From the NCBI GenBank assembly GCA_037833965.1, contig AP031355.1, forward strand, positions 30,901,501 through 30,965,500: DNA of 64,000 bases, written 5' to 3'. Shown here piece after piece: positions 1-12,677 of the stretch. Under the pieces are notes generated by a model, which did not search any database, was not told where the DNA came from, and saw only the letters and a list, made by a program, of their open reading frames with translations. This stretch comes from Marchantia polymorpha subsp. ruderalis. Lineage: Eukaryota; Streptophyta; Marchantiopsida; Marchantiales; Marchantiaceae. Made by a program: the position numbers and the translations under genes. The first letter of the stretch is position 1, and every line of letters starts with the position of its first letter.

Positions 1-1601
1 CCGCCGCGATCACGTTCTGGTCCTTTGCTAAGATCCTTAACAAGAGACATCGCTGTTGCAAACAGTTCAACTTTATTCCACCACTTGTTGGTAGCAACAG
101 CCCATTTTACCGACCCTTTGTTTTCAAGTGTGTTGACACGGATCTTATATGAGGCGTCTGCCATATAAAGTTCGTCTGCCGTATACTTCGCTCCCCACTC
201 CAAGAGAAGATTTCGTTTTTTTGCATCCATCCTCTTGACTTCAACCTTCGCTCCCCACTTTTCAACTTCTTGTGATATATGTACAGACATAAAAAATGGA
301 TGTATGAGCTCTACGGAACCATACATCTCTGATTCATCAAGAGCTGACTTTGAAATCTCACCCTGAAAAAAATAACAAGCACAATACTCTTAGATCATAT
401 CCAAACTGCAATATCTGTAATTGTAACATAAACATTACAAATTGGAAAATCTTTACGTCAGGAGTAAGAATGTCTGACCTTTGTCCGAGCCGTCTCTTCA
501 TCTTGGATGACATCCAAGTCTGCCATGCGCTTCATTCAACCTCTCAGAACGGTTCCTCCAAGATCAAGTTTAGCTTTCCTGCCCGTTGGACTATAGAGAT
601 AATCCAAAAATTTCAAGATTATTCGTTCATTACATTCCAAAGATGGATTCCAGTTGGATTGTTCAATCCAACTGTACTTACCACAGAATACTATCCATTC
701 TTTTGCCTCAGCTTTCAAATCGCTGCAACTATCATCTGCACTCAAGATTGCCACAAAATCTTCCATGGCTTTAACTTCGTCAATGTCAATCTCTGACTTC
801 TTCATACCTCGCCGTTGACTGCTCTTTCTGTTTTTGGCGTGCTCTTTCTTCACCCACTCTTGAATAGAATCTACAAACTGTGCCTTTCTCCTACAGGGAT
901 CCAGTAGTTCGTCAAGATGATCAAAGACAAAATTTGAAAACTCTGGAATTCTCAACATGTTCCAACCTGGAAGGAAATTCTTGCATACAAGTCTCATGGC
1001 CCTCAAAATCACTGGAGGTTCCTCCAATTCTCCTATATCCTCTCCCGTCATTAAAGAATATATCTTTTGGTCGAAATACCCCTTAATAATCTAGACACAC
1101 AACTCAAACTGTCAATTCTGCAACATATATACGGTTATTGCAATCTGAACATAATAAATCTCAAATTATTTGTGGAAGTCTACTTGAATTCAATTTGAAA
1201 TAAACAATGCAAATAGAAAAAAAAAACTTGCCAAAAAAAGAATTGCATACCTCGCCTCGAAAGAAGTCCAACTTATCTTGCTTGTGCTTGATCCAACGTT
1301 GACAGAAATTACCAAAATGCTTGTCACAAGAGTCAATCAACTCTTTCTTGTCAGCCTTCCTGGAAACTCCAGTCGTCTTTGGTCCAGGTGGAAGCTTCTG
1401 GGTAATTTGGAGATGACAGTCCACATGGTCTTTCCTCCAATGCTTTTCGATATAATTTTTTTGGGAAAATGTTCCTGGGAAAGAACAACCTTGCAGTAGG
1501 CATTTCTAGTTATGCCTACCGCCCTTGGTGACGTGAGGCACCTTCGCATAGTGCCTATCCAATATCGCCTCTTCCAGTTCGCCCCCAAATACTTCCGCCA
1601 T
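1..1601 (-). pseudogene. Repeated unknown gene, copy A (C2H2-like zinc finger, 3' end outside window)
   Basis: I do not recognise the family. The model reads leftwards from the ATG at 1601: exon a 1601-1251 (117 codons), exon b 1090-479 (204 codons), exon c from 362 to the window edge. All junctions are GT-AG and phase 0, and exon lengths match copy B exactly. Around residues 34-59 there is a C-x4-C-x14-H-x4-H zinc-finger-like motif (CLLQGCSF... to HWRKDH), then a charged middle and a basic C-terminus. Two in-frame stops break it: TAG at 1506-1508 (TGG in copy B) and TGA at 536-538 (CGA in copy B). Homology to copy B ends near 1861. Its repeat nature and its introns, which resemble those of the nearby MULE, suggest a transposon-borne gene; that is inference. 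Confidence 0.6.
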
Positions 1602-1924
1602 GACCGCTCACTACACCACTTGCTCGCAACAAGAGTCTTGTGTCAAGGTTCAACCTACCAATACGAATAAGCATTGTATTCAGTCAACAAATTCTTGAAG
1701 ATATTGAATGAAGTTCCACCCAAACAGTGCTCTTGGTGTTGTGCCATAAATACTGTATAAAAATCTACATGTTCCTACTAAGGGCGGCCTTCCAGTTATC
1801 TAATGTCAAAGAACATAGAGCAAATCACAAGAGATACAAATTGTATGTACCTTGCTACAAATTAGGTGGATGTCCATGAACACATGATTAAAATGAGATT
1901 TGATCTTGAGTCGGAGAATCTTAC

Positions 1925-2038
1925 TTTGGCATTTTCCAGAAGAAACATGGTGTTTTGCATGTGGTCGTAGTCCTCCAGTCGCCATTTTGCTTCCTTCATC
2001 CATTCAGATCGCCAAAATTGAACCTCCTCTTGGCTCTG
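1925..2038 (-). pseudogene. Exon-like fragment of unknown gene
   Basis: An open stretch of 38 codons lies between a possible acceptor (GAGCAG) and a good donor (GTAAGATTC). It reads as a charged, helix-like peptide containing EEVQFWRSEWMKEAKWRLED. It lies upstream of the copy A zinc-finger gene, on the same strand, but beyond the point where copies A and B stop matching, so it is not part of the duplicated unit. I cannot assign it to a family. Confidence 0.25.
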
Positions 2039-2050
2039 CTGCTCAGGACA

Positions 2051-2125
2051 TAAGTACACCAAGTAAGTACAGTAACAGTACAGTACAGTAAGTACACCAA
2101 GTAAGTAAGTACACCAGACATAAGT
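2051..2125. repeat. AGTAAGTACACC / ACAGT microsatellite-like tract
   Basis: Short imperfect tandem units of AGTAAGTACACCA and CAGTA follow one another over about 75 bp. It is simple-sequence DNA with no other apparent role. Confidence 0.7.
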
Positions 2126-2241
2126 ACTCGTCTCATGCGCCTGCATTTCCCTGTATATTCAGTTTGAACTGTCTAGTAGAATCCAGCACAATACTTTGCA
2201 GTTCTAACATGGGTTTCTTGTCATGGTGAGGATCCACTCAC

Positions 2242-2740
2242 AAGCTTGTAAGGTTCCGTAGATTTTTGAACGAATCCGGAATGCTTCCCGTGAGTTTGTT
2301 GTCATTCAGCTGGCTGTACAAGGTTAAATATTTCAATCAAGACAAGCAAAAAGGAGGTAGATGAAGACGTAAAATAGTTACATGCCTTTTGTAATCAGGC
2401 TCCAGGCTCCTTGTTGCAGACTGAAAACTTGATGACAGATTAAAAAGGTTATCTTCACAAAGTCATGGAAATGCAAAAAAATGCATCTACCATATGGTTA
2501 TTGCGTGTGTGCATACCCACAAAAGCAGCGAGCTTGTAAAACGACATCAATCAATGATAGGAACCATCAATGGGGTTTTGTCAGATCAAACTTACAGACT
2601 TCTGAGCTTCTTTAGAGAGCCGATTGACGGAGGAATCTCGCCAAGTAAGTTAGATCCCGAGAATTATATGAAAGTCAGATTTGTGAGATTTGCAATGGTT
2701 TCCTGCCATGATAAGGCCGTTGATTGAAAGTTAGAACATG
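2242..2740 (-). pseudogene. Leucine-rich-repeat receptor fragment (decayed)
   Basis: Two LRR pieces are visible. The exon at 2313-2242 is exactly 72 nt, is bounded by TGTACAG and GTGAGTGG, and encodes LNDNKLTGSIPDSFKNLRNL, the plant extracellular LRR consensus. A second piece at about 2740-2596 reads NLTNLTF, an in-frame TAA, then GSNLLGEIPPSIGSLKKLRS, ending at a GTAAGTTTG donor. Both donors cut in the same phase. One-LRR exons of 72 nt are typical of plant LRR receptor-like kinases, so this is probably part of such a gene. No kinase domain is present and the TAA shows decay. The sequence between the pieces may be intron. Confidence 0.6.
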
Positions 2741-3700
2741 GTGTCAACTTGAGTTGAGGTGCTACGCCGAAACTCAAAGTTTTGAAATATACGTCTGCAT
2801 GCGACACCGCTACAAGGACTGTAGCAAGTGGTGGTACTCTGATTCATTGATGTAAAACTTGACAACAAGACCAAAGAACTACCTTCATCTCAGATCTCTG
2901 TCTATGCAGCGATTCTTCAAGAACTACCTCTAAACCTCAGTAGTTGGTTACACTCTGTAATATTTACTCCGCACAAAGTTTGAGCCCCGTCATTCATGAG
3001 CAGAAGGCCTATGAGAAGTCTATGAGAAGCAGAGGGCTCTATTCTGAACTTCATTAAGGGAACGGCATAAGAGTACAGAATAAGAATTTAATTACGCATT
3101 GGTTCAAGAACATACTGGGATTGGAGCGTCGATTACGATTGAAAGCGTATCTCTGTGAATGGGACACAAGCACACCAGTTCTTGTCAGATATGGAGTAAC
3201 GGAGAGAACATGGAGATAATAAGTCTTGCAGTCTAATAATCTGCTCGTGACCTAGTCTAATTTCGGGTAGGGAAATATACTCACAAACTCGTGATCGTTG
3301 TGTTCAATCGGCCATACGGTTTATTTTATAGGTCCTTAACTCGTCTCCTACGCCTGCATTTCCCTGTATATTGTCCTCAAAATTGTTACTCATGTGAACC
3401 ATGTGAACTAAGTAGAGCACAGCACCGGACTTACCTTTAGACCTGACGAAGCAGCGAAAGAGGAAGATGTGGAGCGCTCCAACCTTGTCCTGGAATACGC
3501 ATGGAAACCCTGTACATGGCAACGAAGACATAAGTCTCGTTGAAATTCTACAAAGAACTGACTTTGATCCGTTAACCTCGTCAGGCTAATGGCAGTCAGA
3601 AATGCAATTGGTCCTTTCATATCGATTGCTGTGCTGTAAAGGACAGACGAAACCATTGGATGGAGTACTGGTTTACCACTTGCTTCGGTGGCAAATAGTC
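2741..3700. other. No recognisable gene
   Basis: About 960 bp without a convincing coding signal. Minus-strand open stretches at 3408-3656 end at a plausible donor (AAG|GTAAGTCC near 3437) but match nothing I recognise. Confidence 0.5.
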
Positions 3701-3705
3701 ACACT

Positions 3706-3860
3706 TCAAACCCAAAGAAACGTTTGAACTGTGACCCACCTGCAAAAGCTCGGGCTGTCCACCGCCTTCCAACCCTTGCAACACAAATCGACACAATAGA
3801 ACGATTCCTTGATTTGTGAAGTCCTACGAAACATGAAAAGCACTTTCACACGTTTTTTAA
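3706..3860 (-). pseudogene. Possible F-box-like remnant
   Basis: A minus-strand open stretch contains CCKGWKAVDSPSFCRW, which resembles the second half of a plant F-box (C-K-x-W ... SPSF). Farther along the strand, beyond a stop, a peptide with the sequence PPKQVV recalls the FGPKQVV segment of the F-box pseudogene at 25.4-25.8 kb. No intact F-box start is seen. It lies just outside the left end of MULE copy 1. Weak call. Confidence 0.25.
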
Positions 3861-5401
3861 GGGGAAGAGCAGAGAAGAGAACAAAGAAAAACCAAAAAGC
3901 TTGAAATTCGACCGTGAGCATGAAAGAGCTTTACACTAAACGACTGACACTACACTACTAAATGACCGACACTAAACGCGCTTTACAATTACATCCACGT
4001 ATTAATATGTTCATGATATCGAAATCGAACTGAACTTTCTCACTCACTTTCTCTCGTAAAGGCACCTGATGTTCCTTTCTCACTCGTAAGGCGACCGAGA
4101 GGAGAGCTGAGAGGTAACCAAACCTTATGCAACTTGCGCCTTGCAGGCGCTCGACAGGCTAATCGACATTTTTCTCATTTAAAACCTAAAAAAAAAAGAG
4201 TCATGGATTCAAATTCATGGGTTTATATTAGCTTCATGAGTTTCATAGTCAAATCTACGATTTCAGTCCTAGCTTTACATACATGGTAGTTTTGAAAAAA
4301 TATCCTATTCTCAAAATAGGATATTATTTCTAGGATATTATATCATACTTGTCAAAATAGGTCCGATTGCCAAAATATTAACAACTTCTTTATCATCTGA
4401 AATATCATCAATTGTGATTCCATACCCACCTTTGTCTTTAAAAAATGTTTTACTTACTTTTGCCGGAATTGAAGCATATGAGATGAATATACACAATACA
4501 GTCTAATAATGAACATCAAAGTTTTAAGATCGTAACAGATACAACCATGACAAGTATCGAATGAATTTATCTCCAACCTCAACATATTGGCAATACAACA
4601 TGTGGGATTTTACTGTGTACGTGACTTTTTTTTCAAAAAAGTTTGTATTTTTTGAAAGATGCAACGAATGAATGTCATCGCTACTTACGTGCAATGCTCT
4701 GAACCTCATCATAACAAGTGTACCCAAAAATTCTATGGTCCAGTCTAATAGACTATACCAGTCAGTCATTGAATATAGAGGTGAAGTGCATGTTCAAATA
4801 TGGATAGGATTAATTCCTCAACTTCAAACAGGAGTTTTTTTTCCCATTATTTAAGTAAATCTATATGCAATGAACAAGTAAAGTTCTGAGGGTCAATATT
4901 CAAGCAAGATCACACATTCTAAGCTCAAGTCTTGCAAGATCCAACTGGTGCTGTAAGTTACTTCTCATCCTTGCACATTTCACTGCCTCCAGCTCCTGGA
5001 ATTCCAAAGACTTTTGACTAAAGAATATCAAGCTGTCACATCCAAGCTCATGGCGCGTCTTCTTGCAATCCAACAAGCTCCAACAAGAAAGACCTTACAT
5101 AGAGACGTCTCTTCCAGCACACCTTTAATATAACTTGAGTAGCACTCAGATACATTCATTAATATATCAAAAGTTGGATCTCAATAATATCAAAATACGC
5201 AGAATCAAGTTTCTTAATTTTGAAACGTCATCTTAGCAACATTGACTGTCATCATTGAACAAATAATTTGTGTACCGTGAGTTCATGGTAAATTTCCAAA
5301 CTGTAATCAGCGCATGCAAATCAGCTAAATGTGGAATTGGACAAAATGGTTTCATTTTACTATGAAATTGAAACAACATTCATGCATCACAAGCAAACAA
5401 C

Positions 5402-8400
5402 TTAGGGAGAAAGAGTCAAGTCAATCGTCTCTCCTAGAATTCTAGCTTGTTCCTCTTTGCGTTTTTCTCTATTTGCACTTGCCTGAAGGAATTGCTTGAT
5501 CAGACTTCGAGTTCTTTTGGTCTTCTGCCTGCCCTTTCGAAGTCTGAGCTGTAAAGCTCCTTCTTCTACCTTTCCTAAATCTGCGGTAGGGGCTCTAAAT
5601 CTTTCTCCTGTTTCAAGTAATCTCTGTGGCTTAGGACATTTAATGCCTGCTAATTTTTCAAGCCAACTCAATTTCCTGAATGATGAGCTAGGCTTATCTA
5701 GCATGGATGTACGCCACATGTCTGCAACAGGAAGTATTCTACCAGTACTCCATGCTTGGTGAGACTCCTTGATACGTCCAATGCAATGCCGGAGCTCTAG
5801 CTCTCCCACTTTCAGCATACTAGGATTTTTATCAAAAAAGTCCTTCAGCCATACCAATTGAGTATGAAGAACACGCTTGGTCTTTCCTTCCTCCTCCAGA
5901 AGGAAGGAAAGACCAGATGCTTTCTTTACAGGGCTGTCCGTATCTGATAACACATAGAACATGTACGGTTAGGTAGTTTCATCACTCAAACTGTCATTTC
6001 TACAAAATATATGCAATTATTGCACATTAAAATGACAGTTTGAAGCACCTTCTGTAAGGTTGAAGGTGTCATGGCGATCATCTTTGACTTCAATATCTGC
6101 AAATTCTCTTCGAAGGACTGGATCCTCATTGAAATCATATATCTGTGATGAAGGACCTTTATCAAAGAGCTCTTTGATTCCACCTCGTATTCCACCAAAC
6201 CGTATGCCCAAACAAATGCGGATGTTGGTCTCGGAATATCCTTTCCTTCGTAGAATAAGAATCTAGACACACATGAATCAAGCAGTGTTAATAAAAAATA
6301 TAGATACGACCAATATATGCAATCAAAGACAGAATTACAATCTGAGTTGTACCTGATGTTTGCAAAAGTTGCCTTGGAGTGACCAGAAGCACTCGCATGC
6401 ATACTTTTCTCGTCTCCAATTTACAAGATACCTTCTATTTAGCTTTGATGTAGAGCCCACTAATGCGGGGCCTGCATAGTCATGAGGCCAAGTAACAGGG
6501 ACAGTTAGCATAGATCTTGTCTTCATGATCACAACAATCACACGTTGATCTTTCTTCTTATTTGGAATAAAGCCAAGTAGCTTCTTCTGATCTTTGTACC
6601 AAATTCTCATTACAAAATCCCCTAGCAGACCATATACTGTATGATCCAAACGTTGCTCATGTGCATTCCTGCGCCAGCCATAAAGGAAATCCTTCATGTG
6701 TCCATGCATTGATTCCATAGCGTTGTTGGTATCTTGATTGTTACGACATGTGTTCCTCCGTTCATCACGAATCCACTGACCTGAATTCCAAAAATTGTAA
6801 GTTAGATGTGCTTGTGGAAGTTCATTAAGCAAAAAACAACTTCCAAAATGTAATAACTTCAAATATAATGCACATGTTACAAACTTACACTTACCCATAC
6901 AAGGTTCCCATTCTGTTTGAAAGTATTTCACAAATTGTGGCTCAGAGAGCTGAAATTTTTTGTAAAATAACAGAAGCTTCATCGCAGCAGATCTTTCCAC
7001 ATCAAATTCTTCTCCATCAGCATTTAATGTGCTTCCAAAGCACAGATCTTCTAAAGCAGCATTCATAATAGCTCTCTTTTCATGACCACTCACAACCTCA
7101 ATCAATTTTTTCGTCCATGCTTTTTGAACATGATATATGCAAAGAAATAGAGGGATATGCGGAAAAACAATGTCTAGGGCAAGTCTCTCATTGTCAGCAC
7201 AATCTGTCATGAAGCACGAGGGCATCCATCCAGGGATATAATGTTGGGCCATCTTCTTCACTGCAGATAATAAATCCACTAGATCTTATGTTTCTTCTCT
7301 TTCGAGGAATCCGAAAACAGTAGGATGTCCGTGTTCATATTCGTCAAACAGCATCAGGGTGTACAGTGGATACTGCATTGCAAAAAATGAAATAAACGTA
7401 TCAGTTTGCTGCTAGCAATCGTCTACAAAGTATTCATCTTCATTGATACTAAGCTAAACCTGATACAAATGAATGATTCGTTATTTTTATGTCTTGATAA
7501 TTTAGACGTGATCAAGGTATATAAAACAACATATACAACACACATTGAGACGTTCAATAATCTCTTACTGGATTGGTTAAAGCTCCAAACCGTCATTTTT
7601 TCAAATATCTTGCAGAGATTGCAAATAGTAAGGTAGAATATACATAATCATGGAAGCCTAATGATAAAAACATCAAAATGTGGTAGTAGAATATTACCTT
7701 ATACTTCTGCGTGCCATGCGTTCCATCTATAGCAACACAACCTCCATTTCCATGTTTTAGCAACCAATCTAGGAGCAAGGGTCTTGTAACAGCAAGCCTC
7801 AATGGTTTAAATGGATCACTTTTTGATGCCTGATACAAAACAACTTGAGATGAATTCGCTTTCATCCATAATTCTGTGCTAATTCTATCATTAGCATGCC
7901 TTCTCCAAATTTCTTTGTCCAATTCCAATTTGATATTATACATATCGGCAGATGTGATATAATGATCTCTAATAGGGGACCTTTGCACATAGCCTAAGCG
8001 CTGATGATTTTCAAACAGTGCTTTTGCAGCACGCATGAGAATTTGTGGAGGAGTTAAACCTCTTCTTAACTCGCATTCAACCCACTCCCTGGCATAAGAA
8101 CGTAGAAAATATTAGACAACGTGCTTGCTTAGTGTCAAAGTTTTACAAATTGTAATAACAACAAACTTATTGTAGATATTACAAATATGACGGGAGATTG
8201 ACTGTGAACGATAAACAAATATATTGAAAATGTAACAAATATGCCGTTACCTGCATTCAGAGGATAAATTGCGCACCATTTGAGATGGCAAGCCAACACT
8301 ATCCGAACACGCTGTGCCATGACAAGTTACACCTGCAGCATTTACGTGTATTCTATGCTTGTATATCAATTTTGTGATTCCTGGTGGAATGTGATCATTA

Positions 8401-8792
8401 GACAGCAGTTTAATGGCACTAAACCTGCACTGACAGCCCTTGTGATGCGAATCATGATCTAGTCTATTCCTGCTGCCAGGACCAAATTTTGCCTTTGTTG
8501 ATGGATCTTGAATAAAATTCGAGGAAAGCATACTCTTCTTGCCCCTTTCTGGAGTACCATACTTGCAATAATACATTGCATACGATTCCCAATTGTGCCT
8601 AGTAACTCCACCCTTGTATGAGCAACGTGTCACAAATTCTGTCTTCGCATCACTATGACAAGATCCCTCTCCCGAAACAAAATCGTTAAGCCTCGAGCTT
8701 TTGATGTAGGCCGTCCCATTTGACCAATTCAACATTAACGAATTGAAAGGGCCTTCATAAGGTGGGTCCTGCACAATCCATCCTGCCTCCAT
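5402..8792 (-). pseudogene. MULE transposase, one nonsense codon
   Basis: The six-exon model is 8792-8251, 8088-7698, 7372-6895, 6780-6353, 6262-6049 and 5943-5402, all GT-AG with matching phases, for 864 codons. Exon 1 carries a Cys/His-rich WRKY/GCM-like DNA-binding region (CSYKGG ... HHKGCQC). Exon 2 ends with the first catalytic Asp motif, DGTHG. Exon 3 has FMTDCADNE (second Asp) and CIYHVQKAW. Exon 4 has NNAMESMHGHMK (likely catalytic Glu) and a SWIM zinc finger, CECFWSLQGNFCKH. The C-terminus is basic. This order is that of MULE transposases with a DDE core and a SWIM finger. A single TAA at 7286-7288 (GAA in copy 2) interrupts exon 3. An open stretch running through the 6894-6781 intron is not real coding sequence. 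Confidence 0.8.
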
Positions 8793-8949
8793 GCTGTCAC
8801 CACACCTGCAAAAGCACCTGAAATGACAAGAAAAGTACAAGCACGAGCTCTGGCACGAGCTCCTCAAAGCACTGACACTGGCACCCAAAAGCGACGTCGA
8901 AACGACGAGCTGGAGAATATTGATGTGATTCTATTTTCAAAAACCCTAA

Positions 8950-9338
8950 TCTTTGCCGCTTAAAATTTCGTCGCCTCAATTTGTTATCACCGTTTCATTA
9001 CAAATATTACAGTCTGAACATTAGGGATTCCATCTGAGCTATCCCTCTTGCAGTTCAGTTTTAGTTCTTTTTCCCACAACGTTCCACGACACGACTGCGA
9101 TCATTGCAACGCACTAGATACAACGTTGCGGCCTCTACATGGTTGCCGCAAAGTGCCCTCCCCGTTCCCTCCCCGCAAAGTGCCCCGCCTCCCCGTTCCC
9201 AAAACTGAGATAAAATCCGGCTGATCCGGGGCAGCCCGAAGGGAGGATGAAGAAAGAAAGAAAGAGGAGAAAGAAACTGGAATCCCTGACACCTGGCAGT
9301 ACGGCCGTTTGTAAAAGTTTGTGCAACTAAGCGAGTCG
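8950..9338. repeat. MULE right terminal region, copy 1
   Basis: This roughly 390-bp end is shared with copy 2 (about 30935-31386). Its inner part is the reverse complement of the block at about 20489-20760 and 59466-59750. It contains a G/A-rich run (GAAAGAAAGAAAGAGGAGAAAG) and the terminal GTGCAACTAAGCGAGTCG. Compared with copy 2 it has lost part of the inner block. Confidence 0.65.
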
Positions 9339-11356
9339 AATGTGTTCCACTAATGCGTATATTTTTCTTGTAATAAATGGTTTGATTCTTTTGATTAGTG
9401 CATCATATCTAGCCATCTGTTTGAGGTGTCATGTGTTGCATATCATTCACATTGACAACTCAAACGCTGAAAATAATTGATTATTGCTATCTCATCGATT
9501 CTCCTTTATCTTCTTTTCTTTTCAATGAAATGCCGATAAATCCAACCACCTGCCCTCGATTATATGTACTGTTGTTTGACATCAATATTACTCATTCAAT
9601 TGCTGACAAAAAATGACTGCTGCTACTTTATCAATTTACAATAGTTTTACAATTTTTTTCATATAATGATTTTTGATGCAACCATATACTTCTATCTTTC
9701 TTTTGTAATTAAATCACCGGATTCATACATCTCACTCCTTCCAGTATCAGCATTCATTTGGCTGTGTTATCATCTAAGTTAATCACATCACTTTTCTGCC
9801 TAGCGCAATTTGCTGAATCTTGCTATAGTATTCTCCGATAGTACTCAATGATATAGCACAAACATTCATGACAAAAAACAAAAAAAATTACACTAGACAA
9901 AAGACCAAAAAGATTGTTGGTTCACCTCATTCATCTACGTCCATTTGAAAGCAGATTTGTTCTATTAAAAGTTCTATTCAAGTCAGTGAGAGCCTTGATC
10001 AATTCTGTTTTATGATGACAAGCTACTAGACCAAACTAATCATGATAGTTCTAGCAATTGTTGTCCCATACGTGATTCAATTTTCAACCGTGATAGTATG
10101 ATTCATGAGTCAATTTTTAAGCTTTTATTATTGATCATGGTAGAAAACAAGAAATTTCACATTATAAAGTAATAATAATATAAAAATTCAGTTTAATGTA
10201 AAAAAATAGCAACATCATGTTTAAGATGTTATTTTGGTTTAATCTAATTATAATTAACAAATTATTCACTTTTGTGATAATTTTAATGAATTATTAATAA
10301 CATCTAGGAGAGTGTATATTTGTAAAATACTGACTATTTTTGAGCAGTTTGTTCCAAGTTATATGTTACGAAATGATAAGAGAAAAAAATTTAATATTCT
10401 CAAAATTTTCATGTCTATCTATATTACTCTGGGAAGAATGATGAATTTTAATTATCATGTTATAAAATTTCAAGATTAATTTCAAAATAAAATCATATAG
10501 AATTGATGAACACAAATCATTGATGTTCAATACTTATTTTGAAACAGAAATTTTCACATCTGTGCATCAAATTATAAATATAATAAATAAATATAATTAT
10601 TTATATAATAAATTATCTAAATAATTAAATATTATTTATATAATTATTAAGTAGTATGAATAAGGTAATTTTTAGAGCTAAAATAACGTGAGACTAATCT
10701 ACAGTGTATGTGATCAATTTTATTTCACATTAAATGTTGAGTAAAAAGTATTATACAAGATTTTTATACAATCTAACGAACATCAAATGCAAACACCAGT
10801 TGATGTTGGTTCCAAAGGATGTGCATTTTGGCTAATTATGACATCACGATAACAGGGGCTAATTGACTAGAATTTAAAGAAGACGCAACCTGTATTCATT
10901 TCTCTTACCTTTCATTCACAGTCTGTTCTCGTTGTAGGCTTCGTAGCCCTGGAACTGCATCGCATTTTGCATATTCATATATACGTATGGGCTTGAGCGT
11001 GAACTTTAAGGTAGTGGGTACACTGAACACATGGACGACTCTGGAGTTTATGGTAGTCTTTACGCTGAGAGCTGCTAGTACCTTCAATTGCATTACATCA
11101 CGGAGACACGGTTAAATTGATAAAACACTCAGAATTTTTTGTGAATATAGTTTATACATATGAAGTGAGATCTTCACTAACGACAAGAGTTGACTGCCTT
11201 AGTCTTCCCGCACGTGTGTTTTAAAATCGCTTGACTTCGTGTGCATCCAGTGCTCTCTATTCATCTATTAGATGAGCGTGTCTTAAAGTCGACGTGGTGT
11301 TGAATTTATAAGTCATGCGCAGAAAAATCACAATAGGTCATTATTGAGAGAATTAG
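9339..11356. other. AT-rich intergenic DNA, no gene seen
   Basis: The stretch from about 10130 to 10770 is very AT-rich. I see no coding potential, RNA gene or terminal repeats. An acceptor-like sequence near 10900 precedes a short minus-strand open frame without recognisable content. Confidence 0.5.
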
Positions 11357-11873
11357 TTGATGGACCCCATCAGAGTCTTGATAGACCCAATACGTTATAT
11401 TTTACAGGATGGGACCTTTCCGACGACAGTTGAGTACACCCTCACCAATGTTCTACTACAAGTTCTTGTAACTCTTTGAGTCCGGGTTAGGAAAAGCACT
11501 GCGGTTCTTTGTTGAAAAGTGACTTCTTCCCGAAGTTCAATTATTACCGAGTTTTCAACGAGGTACTCAAAGCAGGGACTTCACAGACAGGTAGCGCGAC
11601 TTCGGCCAAGAATTTTAGGGAAAAGAAGTAGAGAAGTGTAAGTAAATAACGCCTATAAATTATAATTGGCCGTGAGAAATTGTGCTCTCTCATGATGAAG
11701 ATAGGGTTTATGGGAATTCTGATTAACTCAACTTTGGGGAGAATTTTTTACATTGAAATGGAAACAAAACAGATACAAGAAAACATAAGTGAACTGAAGT
11801 GCCGACGGAGTAGTCCCATGGGGTAAAATAGACCGTATTGGGTCCCATCAAGCACTCTGATGGGTCCCATCAA
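11357..11873. mobile_element. 517-bp inverted-repeat element (MITE-like)
   Basis: The ends are long imperfect inverted repeats: 11357-11413 begins TTGATGGACCCCATCAGAG, and 11815-11873 is its reverse complement with several changes (ends CTGATGGGTCCCATCAA). Each arm contains an inner TTGATGGGACCCAAT-type subrepeat. No ORF is visible, so it would be non-autonomous. A related end is present at 53678-53816. I cannot identify a clear target duplication. Confidence 0.55.
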
Positions 11874-12677
11874 GTAATACTTTCGTCATTATTTCGAAGT
11901 GAGATTCTACATGTCATTCTCGTTACCATTGTTAGGATAAATCACGAATGATAGCCAATCGAGTTCGGGGGCCCTTATATAGTATAAAGCCTCAGAAGTT
12001 CCATCTTGAGGTCTCTTTTGTCCTAGATGACAGAGAGCGCCAGCGTTTGCAGTCAATGTGTTTTGTCTCCACATTTGACGTTAGTTGTCTTTGAATTTCG
12101 GATCGGATGTCCCCGAAGGGATATCCGAATACATAGTGGCCCTAACTCTTTGAGTGTTAAGAGCTCCCTGTACCGCTTCTTATTTGTAGGATGAGAAGCA
12201 GGCCAGGCACACCTTGACACCTAAGACATGGTCGTGATTCTTAGCGCTTGCTCGGGTGCACTCCCGTTTAAGTGAACCTCCCGATCCTCTCCGACTCATT
12301 CGCAACCATCATTTGAGTCGTTACAAAGCTATTGCCTGATCTTTTATTGCCCCTCACCAACAAAATTTTTAACTTAGGTACATGAGTGAATGTATTGAAA
12401 AAACTCAATCTCTCTTGTAAGTCGGGTTTGATACGTGAAACTTGGGTGTGATTTGATGTGGATTTGGAAGTGGGAGCCGACGGAAGAGTTATGGAGATTC
12501 AGTGTTATGCCCCACTCGAGCCGCTACATGCACCATAAATGTCTTGTTGCCCTATCTCGGTTAAGTACCAGCAGACGACTTTGTTCAGTTTCGTCTTCGA
12601 GCATCGTGATCGGAGGTTTGCGTGACTCCTGTCCTTTATGTCTTTCAAGCTTGCAATTTGAAAGAACTCTCCAAGGA
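11874..12677. other. Intergenic; weak solo-LTR-like segment
   Basis: A segment from TGTTAGGATAAATC (11930) to CCTCACCAACA (12362) has TG...CA ends and a TATA-like CTTATATAGTATAAAG near 11974, as a solo LTR might. There is no matching target duplication and no second copy in the window. A small hairpin (CGGATGTCCC / GGGATATCCG) lies at about 12103-12127. No gene is recognised. Confidence 0.25.

Larger units (their letters stand above)
3975..9338 (-). mobile_element. Mutator-like element (MULE), copy 1
   Basis: A 5.4-kb segment is homologous throughout to 25890-31386. It carries a transposase gene on the minus strand. The right end terminates in GTTTGTGCAACTAAGCGAGT followed by CG, a motif shared with copy 2 and with the short derivatives at 20.2 and 59.2 kb. 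The left end, defined by where the two copies stop matching (near GCGCTTTACAATTA), has no clear inverted match to the right end. I found no target-site duplication. About 1.4 kb of non-coding DNA lies between the transposase stop and the left end. Confidence 0.75.

Noticed and set aside
6781-6894. Coding sequence through this stretch of the MULE transposase
   Set aside because: Good GT-AG borders and restored phase show it is an intron that happens to be open in copy 1; copy 2 is not open here in the same way.
11930-12362. Solo LTR
   Set aside because: TG...CA ends and a TATA-like box are suggestive, but no target duplication or second copy is seen.
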